A DNA stretch of 64,000 nucleotides from Diphasiastrum complanatum (taxonomy: Eukaryota; Streptophyta; Lycopodiopsida; Lycopodiales; Lycopodiaceae). Positions 35,835-44,618 of this stretch are shown here, piece after piece (position 1 is the first letter of the stretch; each line of letters opens with the position of its first letter). Where the stretch lies: assembly GCA_029204225.1 (NCBI GenBank), contig CM055101.1:28559475-28623474 (forward strand), read 5' to 3'. A program made the position numbers and the translations under genes. Under the pieces are notes generated by a model. It had not been told where the DNA came from. It did not search any database and worked only from the letters and a program-made list of their open reading frames with translations.

Positions 35835-36706
35835 AACAAGTGATTCACATGTGTTATGTTCTTCCTCATCTATTGTAAGATTTCCTTGCCTCTCTCCTTG
35901 CTCTCTTTTCTTCTTATAACATTCATTTGCAAAATGACCTTTTATCCCACAATAAAAGCACTTGAACTTTTACTTATTGTTCTTAGTAGAAGAGGAAGAG
36001 GAAGAGTGATCATCATGATCAAAGTTACCACCTTTGGACCATTTCCCTTTGCCTTTACCTTTGCCCTTGAATTTGCCTTTTGTGAAGAAAGCCTCTTCAC
36101 CTCCACCTTGCAAGGATGCACCATCAAGCTTTGATTGCAACCTATGTTCTTCAGCCAATAAGATTTCTTGCAAGTCAACCACACTTGGCAAGACTCTTTG
36201 AATGGCAAAACTTTGCACAAGGTTAGCATGTTCATTTAGCAAACCATTCAACATAACTTGGACTATTTCACCATCTTTTATGTTCTCATCAATGCATGCT
36301 AAATCATCACTTAGGGACTTAACTCTCAAGATAAATGCATGAGCACTTTCACCCTCTCTTTGCCTACTAGAAAATATTTGTCTCCTTAGGGTCAATATCC
36401 TAGATGTGGAATTTGATTCAAAGAGCTTCTTTAAGGCATTCCATGCCTCACTTGCACTTTGACACTTTCCAACTTCCTTGAGAAGTTCATTTGTAACATT
36501 CATTTTAATGATATGAAGAGCCCTTTTGGCCTTCTTATCAAACCTTTGTTGCTCTTGAAGTGTGAGAGGTTCTCTTCAATTTCTGCAACTATGTCCATGA
36601 GTTCATTCAACTCAAGTAAGGACTCCATCCTCACTTTCCAAGTAGAGTAGTTTGATGAACTCAACCTTTCACTAGACTCTAGCATGATCCCACCATTGGA
36701 AGCCAT
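35835..36706 (-). pseudogene. copia-2 gag (one frameshift, one stop)
   Basis: Start MASNGGIMLESSERL at 36706. The UBN2-type gag domain begins in one frame and shifts by one base near 36574 (a C appears lost in the CTCTCAC context), then runs open from MNVTNELLKEV (36503) through RQIFSSRQREGESAHAFILR to a basic GKGKGKGKW stretch. TAA at 35970-35972 follows NNK. Beyond it the frame continues with the zinc knuckle CFYCGIKGHFANEC and into pol without change of frame. In most copia elements gag and pol are one frame. Here the stop could be a defect or a readthrough point. The frameshift makes this copy's own gag defective. Confidence 0.85.
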
Positions 36707-37863
36707 GATTCTAATGTTTCTTCAACTTTTAGGTTTTGTCCTAAAGCACTTAGCACTCACTTTTCTCTCAACAAATGATAGATAAAGAGATCTATGAAGA
36801 TTTAGGACCCTAAAACACTTCTATCTTGAACCTAGATGGTTTCCAAGCATAGAAAGGAAGATTGAAACACATGCAACACTTTGCACACACTAAGAATGGA
36901 TTACAAAATCAAACCAACCTGAACACACTCTTGCTTAAGCTCTCAAACTTTCCAACAAGTGACCAAATCAAGTTATGGTGTGAAGAGTTACTTGCATTCT
37001 TAGAAAATACCCAAAACTAGGATGCCAAGATTACCTAGTAATGAACAAACTTGATCAACATATGATCAACACACTAAGATATTGATTCAACCTGTAAAAC
37101 CACATGTAAACCACACTTCTAAAAGTTTATAAACTCCAGCAAGTGATAAATACAAGATTTAGAGGTGAATGAATGAGCACACTTAGTGAATCACAAGACT
37201 AGCTTCACTATCTTGTCAAATCTTGGTGTTTAGATGTAGATCTAAGATCACTTCACATGAGAATGTTCCTCAACCTGTTAAGAACCTGAAAACACACTTG
37301 CATAATGGTTAACACCTTCCAGCAAATGCTCCAATCAAATTACATAAGGAGAGTTACTTACATGCTCAACAAAGTACACCAAAATTTATGCCAAAATTGA
37401 TGACAATCTTTACAATATGCTCTTCACAATGGAGCTTACAATATGTTCACCCAAAAAAGGGGATCTTTCATCCAAATGGGAGATTTGCTCAGCCTTTAGG
37501 AGAATTACAACTCACTCAAAAGAGCATTTGTCATCCACTTAAGGAGAAGTTTCATCCACTTAAGGAGAGTGTTCATCCAAGAATGGAGATTGTCAACAAT
37601 AGGATTGAAAAGAACATTGTTAGTATTGAATATGCACAAGCCTCACAATCACAAATGATTAGGTGTTATGATCTGATCCAAAATAGTTTCTTTTCAGCCT
37701 CTGATCTTCAATAGACCTGAAATATGCTTTTGATCCACAAGTTCAACTCACAAAACAAAGGTTAGTAAGATTTGATCAACAAAGCAATGCAAAATCATGC
37801 TAGAACTTGATCAAACATCCAAATATCACCAAAAATGGAATACTTACTGTAAATAGAAGCCAA
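36707..37863 (-). other. copia-2 leader with imperfect repeats
   Basis: About 1.16 kb. Blocks starting CAACCTG recur at 36915, 37088 and 37271 (spacing 173-183 bp), with shared elements such as TTCCAGCAA/TCCAACAAGTG and GAGTTACTTGCAT/GAGTTACTTACAT. The plus-strand frame at 37388-37714 is a chance product of these repeats. Confidence 0.5.
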
Positions 37864-37878
37864 CCAGCTCTGATACCA
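37864..37878 (-). promoter_or_regulatory. copia-2 primer-binding site
   Basis: TGGTATCAGAGCTGG on the minus strand, directly after the 5' LTR; initiator tRNA-Met complement. Confidence 0.92.
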
Positions 37879-38533
37879 TGTGAAAAATACAGATCCTAAG
37901 TGGATCTAAACTCCAAGATCATTGGCTTGAATGCTTGCACTCCAAACTACATAAGCTAGGAATTGGCAACACATTCTATGCTACCTAGAATGCAAAGAAC
38001 TTGATCAAAAAGCATTTATCACAAATGGAAACTTCCATAAACATCAAGTGCGGCCCAAAATAGCATTATACAGTCCATAATACATCAGCCTATCACTTTT
38101 GGAAAGCACCTAAGATCATACACAATAGCTTGAAGACAATACACACAACAATGCTCTCAATGGAGGAAGAAACAATGACAATGATCTATTGATCTCAATG
38201 AAGCATACAAAAGGTTTCTCCAACCTGTTCTCCACGACTTACCTACTATTTATGGATGAGGAAGATGACTCTCTCTCCTCTCTCTAGAAGGTACTTGACC
38301 CTAGATATTCCCTATATAGGAAAAATAGCTAAAAATGGCTTATATGACCAAAATACATCAAAATGGTCTCATTTTGAAGGGTATGAAGTTTGACACTTCA
38401 TCATACTGAAAAAATACAGTAAATAAAAACATTGTGGCCTGGTTCACACGTGTGAAACTCCAGAACCAAAACTATTTACAATTTTAGCCAATTTAGGCCT
38501 CAAACTAGCTAGGAAATGTTGACAATTTTCACA
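37879..38533 (-). repeat. copia-2 5' LTR
   Basis: 655 bp, full-length form. Palindrome CACACGTGTG at 38445-38454. TSD ACTAG at 38534-38538. Confidence 0.97.
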
Positions 38534-38538
38534 ACTAG

Positions 38539-39788
38539 TAAGCGTGTTTCATAGAGTTTATGCAGAGCTTCGTGGCGTAGTTGTAGAGATTTGGATTCAT
38601 TAAGGCATTGCGTTGTGGCAATCCTTAATGAAGGGACTAAAAACTCTACTGGCATTACAGCATCCTGACCATATACCAATTGGAAAGGTGTTTGATCAGT
38701 GCTTCTCTTATATGTTGTCCTGTATGCCCACAGAGCAGCATGCAACTTATGTTCCCAATCTGATCTGCTAGTTTCAACTATTTTTGTGAGCATGCTACAC
38801 AACATCTTATTGGATGATTCCGCTTGCCCATTACCGCAAGGATAATAAGGCATACTAGTTCTATGGATCATGAAGAATTCCTCCAATAGGACTTTGATGG
38901 TCTCATTGATGAAATGACTTTCGCAATTGCTGACTAGCTCCACCGGACATCCAAAGCGCATAATGATATTTTCATAAAGGAACTTGGTAGTGGTCCTAGC
39001 ATCAGCTACTCTTACCGCCTTGGCTTTGAACCACTTGGTGAGGTAGTCTGTGGCTACGATTATGTTTCAAGCCTGGGTACTCCTTGCTACAGGGTGAATT
39101 GGACCGATGTAATCCAATCCCCACTTTTCGAATGGTGCTTGGGCTAAGACCGGGTGCAGTAGGTCATAATTCAATCTCATTGGTCTCCTTGCCCTTTGGC
39201 ACACATCGCATTTCTCAGGTATTCCTCTGTATCCTTATGAATCGTTGGCCACCAACATCCTGATTGTAGAATCTTGCGAACTGTAATGTCGGATGCAAAA
39301 TGGCCTCCACCCATGCCTTCATATGAGAGTGAAATGATTTGGGTGGTCTCATGTGGAAGAATACATCGTCGAAGAATCCCATCTGGTCCTCTTTGATACA
39401 ATTGGCTGGCAATCAGCTGATAAGGTCTAGCCTTCATGATCAATTTCCACTGATTCGTCTCTGGTAGTGATTTGTCTAGTTGGCCCTGCATTAGATATTC
39501 AACAATGTCAGTAGCCCATTTTGGTACAGTGTCCACGTAAAATAAGGCAGCATCGGCCAGCTCATCGTTGGGTTGGGTTGCAACCTCCGTCCCCTTGATT
39601 CGTGACACATGATTTGCCATGTAGTTTTGTTTTCCCTTGCAGTCTACTATCCGAAAATTAAACTCCAACAACATAAGTAGCCATCTGGTGATTCTCCCGG
39701 TGTTGCCCAAGAAAATTTTCAAATTTTTTGCAAATATTTTTTGAATGCCGCCTGCATGACATGCTGAAAAGTTCTTGGGGCATTGCAA
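38539..39788 (-). pseudogene. Tat-like RNase H end and integrase
   Basis: The minus strand reads the RNase H tail ITRWLLMLLEFNFRIVDCKG near 39680, then the integrase N-terminal module (RPYQLIASQLYQRGPDGILR near 39410; zinc ligands in GGGHFASDITVRKILQSGC near 39270), and the core downstream of 39170 with a frame change. The last part MRFGCPVELVSNCESHF, YYPCGNGQAESSNKMLCSM runs 38961-38539. The final Asp-Asn-x region reads SNCESH where SDxGxxF is expected, so a catalytic Asp may be lost. The frame stops at copia-2 and resumes at 32211. Confidence 0.82.
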
Positions 39789-40521
39789 AGTCCAAATGGC
39801 ATCACTTTATAGGCATAGATTTCCCATTCCGTGGCAAATGCTGTTTTGTGTTGGTCTTGGGGGGCTATTTTCACCTGGTTGTAGCCGTTGAAGCCATCTA
39901 AAAAATTGTAGGCTTCGGCGCCAGCTACTCTGTTGAGGACACTTTCCATAAATGGTAAAGAAAAATGATCCTTTTTGGTGACTGCATTTAGCGCCTTTAG
40001 ATTCACACATATTCGCATTTTGTTGTTCTTCTTGGTTACTATAACTATCGACGATATCCATTCTATGTGCACGATTTCATAAATGAAATCTGTATCTAAC
40101 AGCTTTTGCAACTCCTGCTTGATAAGCTCTGTGTAGTTCGGATTGCAGCATAGTAATGACACACCTTAGGGACTGTTCCATCCACCAAGGGTATGGTGTG
40201 TTGGACTACTGTTGGTGGAATGCCCTTAAGATCACTATAACTTTAGGCAAAACAGTCTTTATACTCCACCAACAATGATCATAGTCTCTTGAACTATGTG
40301 GGCATTAACTGCTCTCCCACATGCACTATCTTTTCTTCTTCACCTAGCTTGGCAAGGTTCATCGGCTGTGTTTGTGCAGGTCCCTCAAAGACTTGTTCTG
40401 CTGGTGCCTGACTTTGATCAGGTTCTCTCTGGGCTTGCGGCATCATAATTACCACGTCGTTCAAGGTATAATTCTTGAAAGTCAGACATCTCGTGAACTA
40501 GAGCTCGTCGACATTCCTCTT
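39719..40521 (-). pseudogene. Tat-like reverse transcriptase (C-terminal part deleted)
   Basis: N-terminal linker MNLAKLGEEEKIVHVGEQL near 40360. RT blocks MRICVNLKALNAVTKKDHFS, AEAYNFLDGFNGYNQVKIAP and YKVMPFGLCNAPRTFQHVM (40020-39760). The sequence then runs from AAFKKYLQKI straight into FLGNTGRITRW, the end of RNase H. The palm motif with YLDD and nearly all of RNase H are therefore missing, unlike the plus-strand relative at 1600-1640 that keeps EIYLDD. The element could move only with help in trans. Confidence 0.85.
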
Positions 40522-41810
40522 TTAGCATATTGATCTTAGCCGACTGGTCATCTTTTGATTTTTTGTCATCTGAGTAGAGGATGATGTTGTATTTGAGTCC
40601 ATCTTGATTGACTTCAAGGAATCCAACACCTTCTTTTTGTCCTTTTTTGTCATTTTGGTGGATTCGTCCTTGTTGTCTTTCATCGGAACTGACGTGACAT
40701 TCGCCTCATGGTTGCGAATATCAACATCCACTGTAGCTATAGCCTCCTTGAGTAGATCACTCCATCGGATCACCTGGTTGTAGTGTTGTTTCAACTGATT
40801 CTTCTTATTCGCAGGTGCCTTTGGTGGATCGATCCTTGAGACCTTCGCCATAGCAAACTTTTGCGGCGGTTGAGTTGGTACTTTCTTGTTTCCGTAACGA
40901 TCTGGGTCCATGTGGTGTAGGATCTTCTCATCAGTTAGCTCAATCTCCTTATTATAAGTTAGAGCATGTTGCCAAGGGACTAAATCATCGTCCACTGGGT
41001 TCTCAATAGGTTCCCCTGATAGCCATCCTACGTTTATCATATTCACCCGAAATGTGATTGGTGTGTCCATAGTGTAACATCTGGGTGAAGATATGTTGGG
41101 TTCTGAATCTGATTCATATTGACATGTCCGGTAGTCAATAGTTGCTAATGCATCCGTCCATCTCACGACATTTGTCTCTGAATCATAGTAACCACCCTTG
41201 GTTGGCCTTGGGCGATTAATCGTGTGATCTGTCATGGATGATCCATCATCAGCTTTGGGTGCAATAGGTTTCATCGCCCATGTGGTTGGATCAACCTTTA
41301 CAGCCTGCTCTCTGTTCTCAAAGATGAGTTTCCTTGTACCCCAATTGTGTACTACTTGTGCAGTCCTCAACCACGGTCTTCCTAGTAAAACACGATATGC
41401 AGTTAAAGATTCAGGTATATCCATGGCTACAAAAGTGATCACAAACTGCATGCCTGCTATTTTGACAGGGATATTGGCAACTACACCCTTTGGTTTTACA
41501 CATGATTGATCTGCTAGCTTGATGGCGAATCTTGCTGGCTTTAACCCTTGTAGACCCCATTTTTCATATAAAGTAGTGGAGATTAAATTGACACCTGATC
41601 CTCCATCTACTACTGTTGTCTCATCCTCGTATCTCTTGTGTTTGATTGGCAAGGTGATGTTGTGTTTCTCACTTTCCCACGCTGCCCCGATGTGGAGGAC
41701 GTTACTTGTTTCTTCATAGCCCTTACAATATATGGGCTCAAGCGCTACTGGCTCCTCGTCCGTTTTAGCCCATTCAGCCAAAAGGCTTTTAGCTTGTGGC
41801 GCAATCCACA
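40522..41810 (-). pseudogene. Tat-like protease region
   Basis: Open for about 429 codons. It holds an aspartic protease with active site TTVVDGGSGVNLIS near 41600 and the flap/second half VLLGRPWLRTAQVVHNWGTR near 41370, as in retropepsins of plant gypsy elements. It is followed by a hydrophilic linker rich in Lys and Thr (40530-40760). On the right it is cut by the 813-bp dimer at TSD ATAAT. The frame resumes beyond 42634 (SLPLGEL, then WIAPQAKSL). Confidence 0.85.
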
Positions 41811-41815
41811 ATAAT

Positions 41816-41959
41816 TGTTAGAAATCCATAATTCATAATATGGATGGACAAACTAGGATTCGAACCCAGGATCTCCCTCATACCGGATGGGATGCTCTAC
41901 CACTGAGCTATCTGCCTTGTTTGATAATTCTCTCTAGAGTGTGGATTGATATTCCAACA
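41816..41959 (-). repeat. TRIM LTR1
   Basis: 144 bp. On the minus strand TGTTGGAATATCAATCC to TTTCTAACA. Outer (3') LTR of the minus-strand copy. Contains the tRNA-like unit 41845-41917. Confidence 0.92.
41845..41917 (-). other. tRNA-like sequence in LTR1
   Basis: 73 nt. A box TAGCTCAGTGGTAGAGC and B box GGTTCGAATCC are intact. The acceptor halves AGGCAGA and TTTGTCC pair imperfectly. The anticodon stem is poor. It looks derived from a tRNA rather than a working tRNA gene. Confidence 0.75.
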
Positions 41960-42058
41960 CCCCCCCCTCAAGTCACACTTGGTTGGGGTCCTAGCTGTCA
42001 CCTGCCCCAGAACTTGGGCCACCTAACCATGGCTTTGACACCATGAACTGTTGGGTCT

Positions 42059-42076
42059 AACTTGGCTCTAATACCA
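42059..42076 (-). promoter_or_regulatory. TRIM primer-binding site (minus copy)
   Basis: TGGTATTAGAGCCAAGTT on the minus strand, directly after LTR2; one base off the initiator tRNA-Met complement. Confidence 0.85.
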
Positions 42077-42220
42077 TGTTAGAAATCCATAAATCATAAT
42101 ATGGATGGACAGACTAGGATTCGAACCCGAGACCTCCCTCATACCGGATGGGATGCTCTAACACTGAGCTATCCGCCCTGTTTGATAGTTCTCTCTAGAG
42201 TGTGGATTGATATTCCAACA
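42077..42220 (-). repeat. TRIM LTR2
   Basis: 144 bp, inner (5') LTR of the minus-strand copy, ending at the dimer centre. It shares GAGAACTATC with LTR3, whereas LTR1 and LTR4 have GAGAATTATC. Confidence 0.92.
42106..42178 (-). other. tRNA-like sequence in LTR2
   Basis: 73 nt. Acceptor GGGCGGA pairs with TCTGTCC allowing G-U. The D stem GCTC/GAGC is present; A box has one change (GTGTTAGAGC); B box GGTTCGAATCC is intact. Confidence 0.75.
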
Positions 42221-42359
42221 TGATATCAATCCACACTCTAGAGAGAACTATCAAACAGGGTGGATAGCTCAGTGGTAGAGCATCCCATCCAGTATGAAGG
42301 AGGTCCTAGGTTCGCATCCTAGTCTGTCCATCCATATTATGATTTATGGATTTCTAACA
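42221..42359 (+). repeat. TRIM LTR3 (5 nt short at the centre)
   Basis: 139 bp. Opens TGATATCAATCC where the others have TGTTGGAATATCAATCC, so five bases are missing exactly at the palindrome centre. Ends TTTCTAACA before the primer site. Confidence 0.92.
42258..42330 (+). other. tRNA-like sequence in LTR3
   Basis: 73 nt. Acceptor GGGTGGA/TCTGTCC; D stem GCTC/GAGC; T stem CTAGG/CCTAG perfect; loop TTCGCAT, so the B box reads GGTTCGCATCC. Confidence 0.75.
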
Positions 42360-42371
42360 TGGTATCAGAGC
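42360..42371 (+). promoter_or_regulatory. TRIM primer-binding site (plus copy)
   Basis: TGGTATCAGAGC immediately after LTR3. Confidence 0.9.
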
Positions 42372-42467
42372 CAAGCTAGACCCATCAGTTCATGGTGTCA
42401 AAGCCATGGTTAGGTGGCCCAAGTTGTGGGGCAGGTGACAGCTAGGACCCAAATCAAGTGTGGCTTG

Positions 42468-42484
42468 AGTGGGGGGGGGGGTGC
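42468..42484 (+). promoter_or_regulatory. TRIM polypurine tract (plus copy)
   Basis: A run of 11 G (42471-42481) preceded by GAG and followed by TGC before LTR4. The mirror-image C-run at 41960-41966 serves the minus copy. Confidence 0.75.
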
Positions 42485-42628
42485 TGTTGGAATATCAATC
42501 CACACTCTAGAGAGAATTATCAAACAGGGTGGATAGCTCAGTGGTAGAGCATCCCATCCGGTATGAGGGAGGTCTTGGGTTTGAATTCTAGTCTGTCCAT
42601 CCATATTATGATTTATGGATTTCTAACA
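42485..42628 (+). repeat. TRIM LTR4
   Basis: 144 bp, outer (3') LTR of the plus copy, TGTTGGAATATC to TTTCTAACA, followed by TSD ATAAT. Confidence 0.92.
42527..42599 (+). other. tRNA-like sequence in LTR4
   Basis: 73 nt. A box intact; B box decayed to GGTTTGAATTC (two C-to-T changes). Acceptor GGGTGGA/TCTGTCC with G-U pairs. Confidence 0.7.
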
Positions 42629-42633
42629 ATAAT

Positions 42634-44618
42634 TCTCCTAAAGGTAAACTAACACGGCTTGCCAATAAGATTGTGAGCCTTTTAGTGCGCGGTTCCTCGG
42701 GCTCCACCATGTGAAAAGGTGGTTCATGATGATGCAACCGATTGTTCTGATCAGTGCGTAGTGGCGAGCCCGCTTGCAGTTTCTATTTGCCATCAGTTGG
42801 AGGTTCTGTAGTATTGTCCCTTTCTTGCTCTTTTTCCTCCGCTTGGGCTCTCTGTACCCAGTGTCGTATTTTCTGGTACTGTCTTCTTTCTCCCCTCACA
42901 TTCAGATATGGCGCTGAAGTTGAGGGCTGGTCATCAGTGACCGATGGTGCTGGTGAGGGAGCCACTTCCTTCCTCTTCTGTGCTCGCATAACAGCTAACA
43001 CAGGAGCATGGAGTTGTTGCCCTTCCGGTGGCATCCCCGCTGGAACTGTTGGTTGTTGTATTGCAATGAAGTTTAGCGGTGCACTGGTTCCAATCTCAAT
43101 GGACAATTTTTGTAGCAGTGTCCATAACCACATTCTCGTCAGAAGGATGTATATTGTCCTTTGTAAGGACATTCTGCAATTCTGTGTCCTTCGCCACATC
43201 CGTAGCAGCCGTAGTACCTCCCGCTTTGACGCTGAGTTTGAGCTGCATAGGCTGCAACATATTCATTTATGGCAGGATCCATAAATAGCTCGTCCGGTCC
43301 ATACCATTGCTGCTGCTCAGGTTGAGGTGGTACTTGCACCTCTGGTTCCGCTGCTATCAGGGTTACATGGGCCACTTGTTGATTGACTGGCCCAAGTGGT
43401 GCAGGTAAGGCCATACATTGTTGCTGATTTGGTGCGCTGTACCGCGATGCCACGTTTGATGCCCATTGATGATATGGATAAGAAGTTTGATAAGGACTTC
43501 TCTATTGTTGAACAATCTGGGGGTTAAACGAGCAAAATGTCGTATCGTGCGATGTTGCATTGCACAGATGGCAAAATCTATGTGTCAGACTCAGATTTCG
43601 CTTTAGGACTGGACACTCGTTTGCTGTATGGTTTTGCATGCACACTGAATACCATACATTCTCCCGTCGTGGATACTGTAGCTGGGTTGGTTCCAGTTGA
43701 TGTGGCATTGCTGTTACAGCTCCTTGTAAGGCTTTCAGTTTATGATCAAACTATGCCGTAAGTTGCTTGATCTGCTGTTTGTGTAATTTTGTCATTTGAT
43801 CCAACAACAATTCTATGGATAGAGCGGATGCATTCGATGATGACGATGCTATTGAGAGAGTAGGAGTGTAGGTGGATGGATATTTGTTGTCAGATCCCTC
43901 ATCCTCTTCTCCTGGTGGCATCTTCCATAGCTTCTTGCAGAGTAGCATACTGCTTCCGTCGTTTCATTTCTTTTCTGATAGTTTGTGGTAGTCCGGCTAG
44001 AAACCACATGATCACCGCATGATCGGGAGTTAGGGCTGCACTTCACTTGGATCGTAGATGTTTGACCCGTTCAATATAGTCTCTGACCCTTTCTTGTTCT
44101 CTCATCTTGACTTTACTCAACAGGAGAAATGGGTCTTCCAGGAACTTCCTTGGTTTAAAGCGCGTATTGAGAGCCGCTTTAACCACTTCCCTGGTAGATT
44201 TTTCTTCCTCTGACAGGTTGAAAAACCAATCTTGAGGCACTGTCAATAAGGACATGAAGAACAACATCAGCATTTTCGCAGGTGTCCGTTCGCCATAGAT
44301 TTCACAAGCTTGCTTGTAGATCTGGAGGAATCGGATGGGATCTGATGATCCATCGTATTTTGGTATTTCCATCTGTGGTGCTCTCCAGACTGCTTGCAAG
44401 GGAGCGACAGGTACAAGTTGGCCCATTGGTTCCATTGGTGTTGGTTCCGGTTCTGCCTCTTGTTGCGCAGCTACTAATCTGGGAAGGTGTGGTGTTTGAT
44501 TTGCTATCCTTCTTGCTACTGATCGTCCAGATCTCAGATTCATCCGATGGTGGGTTCCAAAGTAGTTGGATCTTGCTTGTATGGTGGGATGCAGTCTGGA
44601 TCTTAAGGATCTGATCAA
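42634..44618 (-). pseudogene. Tat-like gag and start of pol
   Basis: Gag starts near 44618. Capsid blocks MEIPKYDGSSDPIRFLQIYK (44370) and VRDYIERVKHLRS (44070), then a frameshift. Cys/His cluster one: CMQNHTANECPVL and CHLCNATSHDTTFC (43640-43510). Cluster two: zinc knuckle CYGCGEGHRIAEC near 43190. A proline/glutamine-rich stretch lies between. The C-terminal LAVMRAQKRKEVAPSPAP near 42980 leads into the protease frame across the dimer. Two unlike Cys/His motifs in one gag are unusual for gypsy, but the first recurs in the 1-720 copy, so it is a family trait. Several frameshifts. Confidence 0.8.

Larger units (their letters stand above)
32217..38533 (-). mobile_element. copia-2, young nearly intact Ty1/copia retrotransposon
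   Basis: 6317 bp with TSD ACTAG at 32212-32216 and 38534-38538. LTRs 32217-32759 and 37879-38533 are almost base-identical (one substitution seen near 32468/38240) apart from a 112-bp deletion in the 3' LTR. The primer site abuts the 5' LTR and the polypurine tract abuts the 3' LTR. Pol is open for 1026 codons. The only lesions found are one frameshift in gag and one TAA before the zinc knuckle. It is the most recent large insertion in the window and sits inside the Tat-like pol. Confidence 0.97.
41811..42633. mobile_element. inverted (head-to-head) dimer of a miniature LTR element with tRNA-like LTRs
   Basis: The unit 41816-42628 (813 bp) is flanked by one 5-bp duplication ATAAT (41811-41815, 42629-42633). 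Order: LTR1(-), internal(-), LTR2(-), LTR3(+), internal(+), LTR4(+). LTRs are 144 bp except LTR3 (139 bp). Each internal domain (117 and 125 bp) has a primer site next to the inner LTR and a G-run next to the outer LTR, and no coding capacity. Size and parts match TRIM-class elements. Two adjacent independent insertions would each leave their own TSD; none is seen at the centre, so I infer one insertion of a palindromic dimer. Confidence 0.88.

Noticed and set aside
41840-42604. Four tRNA genes, or open frames reading RTQDLPHTGWDALPLSY on the opposite strand
   Set aside because: The tRNA-like units sit inside LTRs, have poor anticodon stems and mutated boxes in some copies. The open frames are their antisense.
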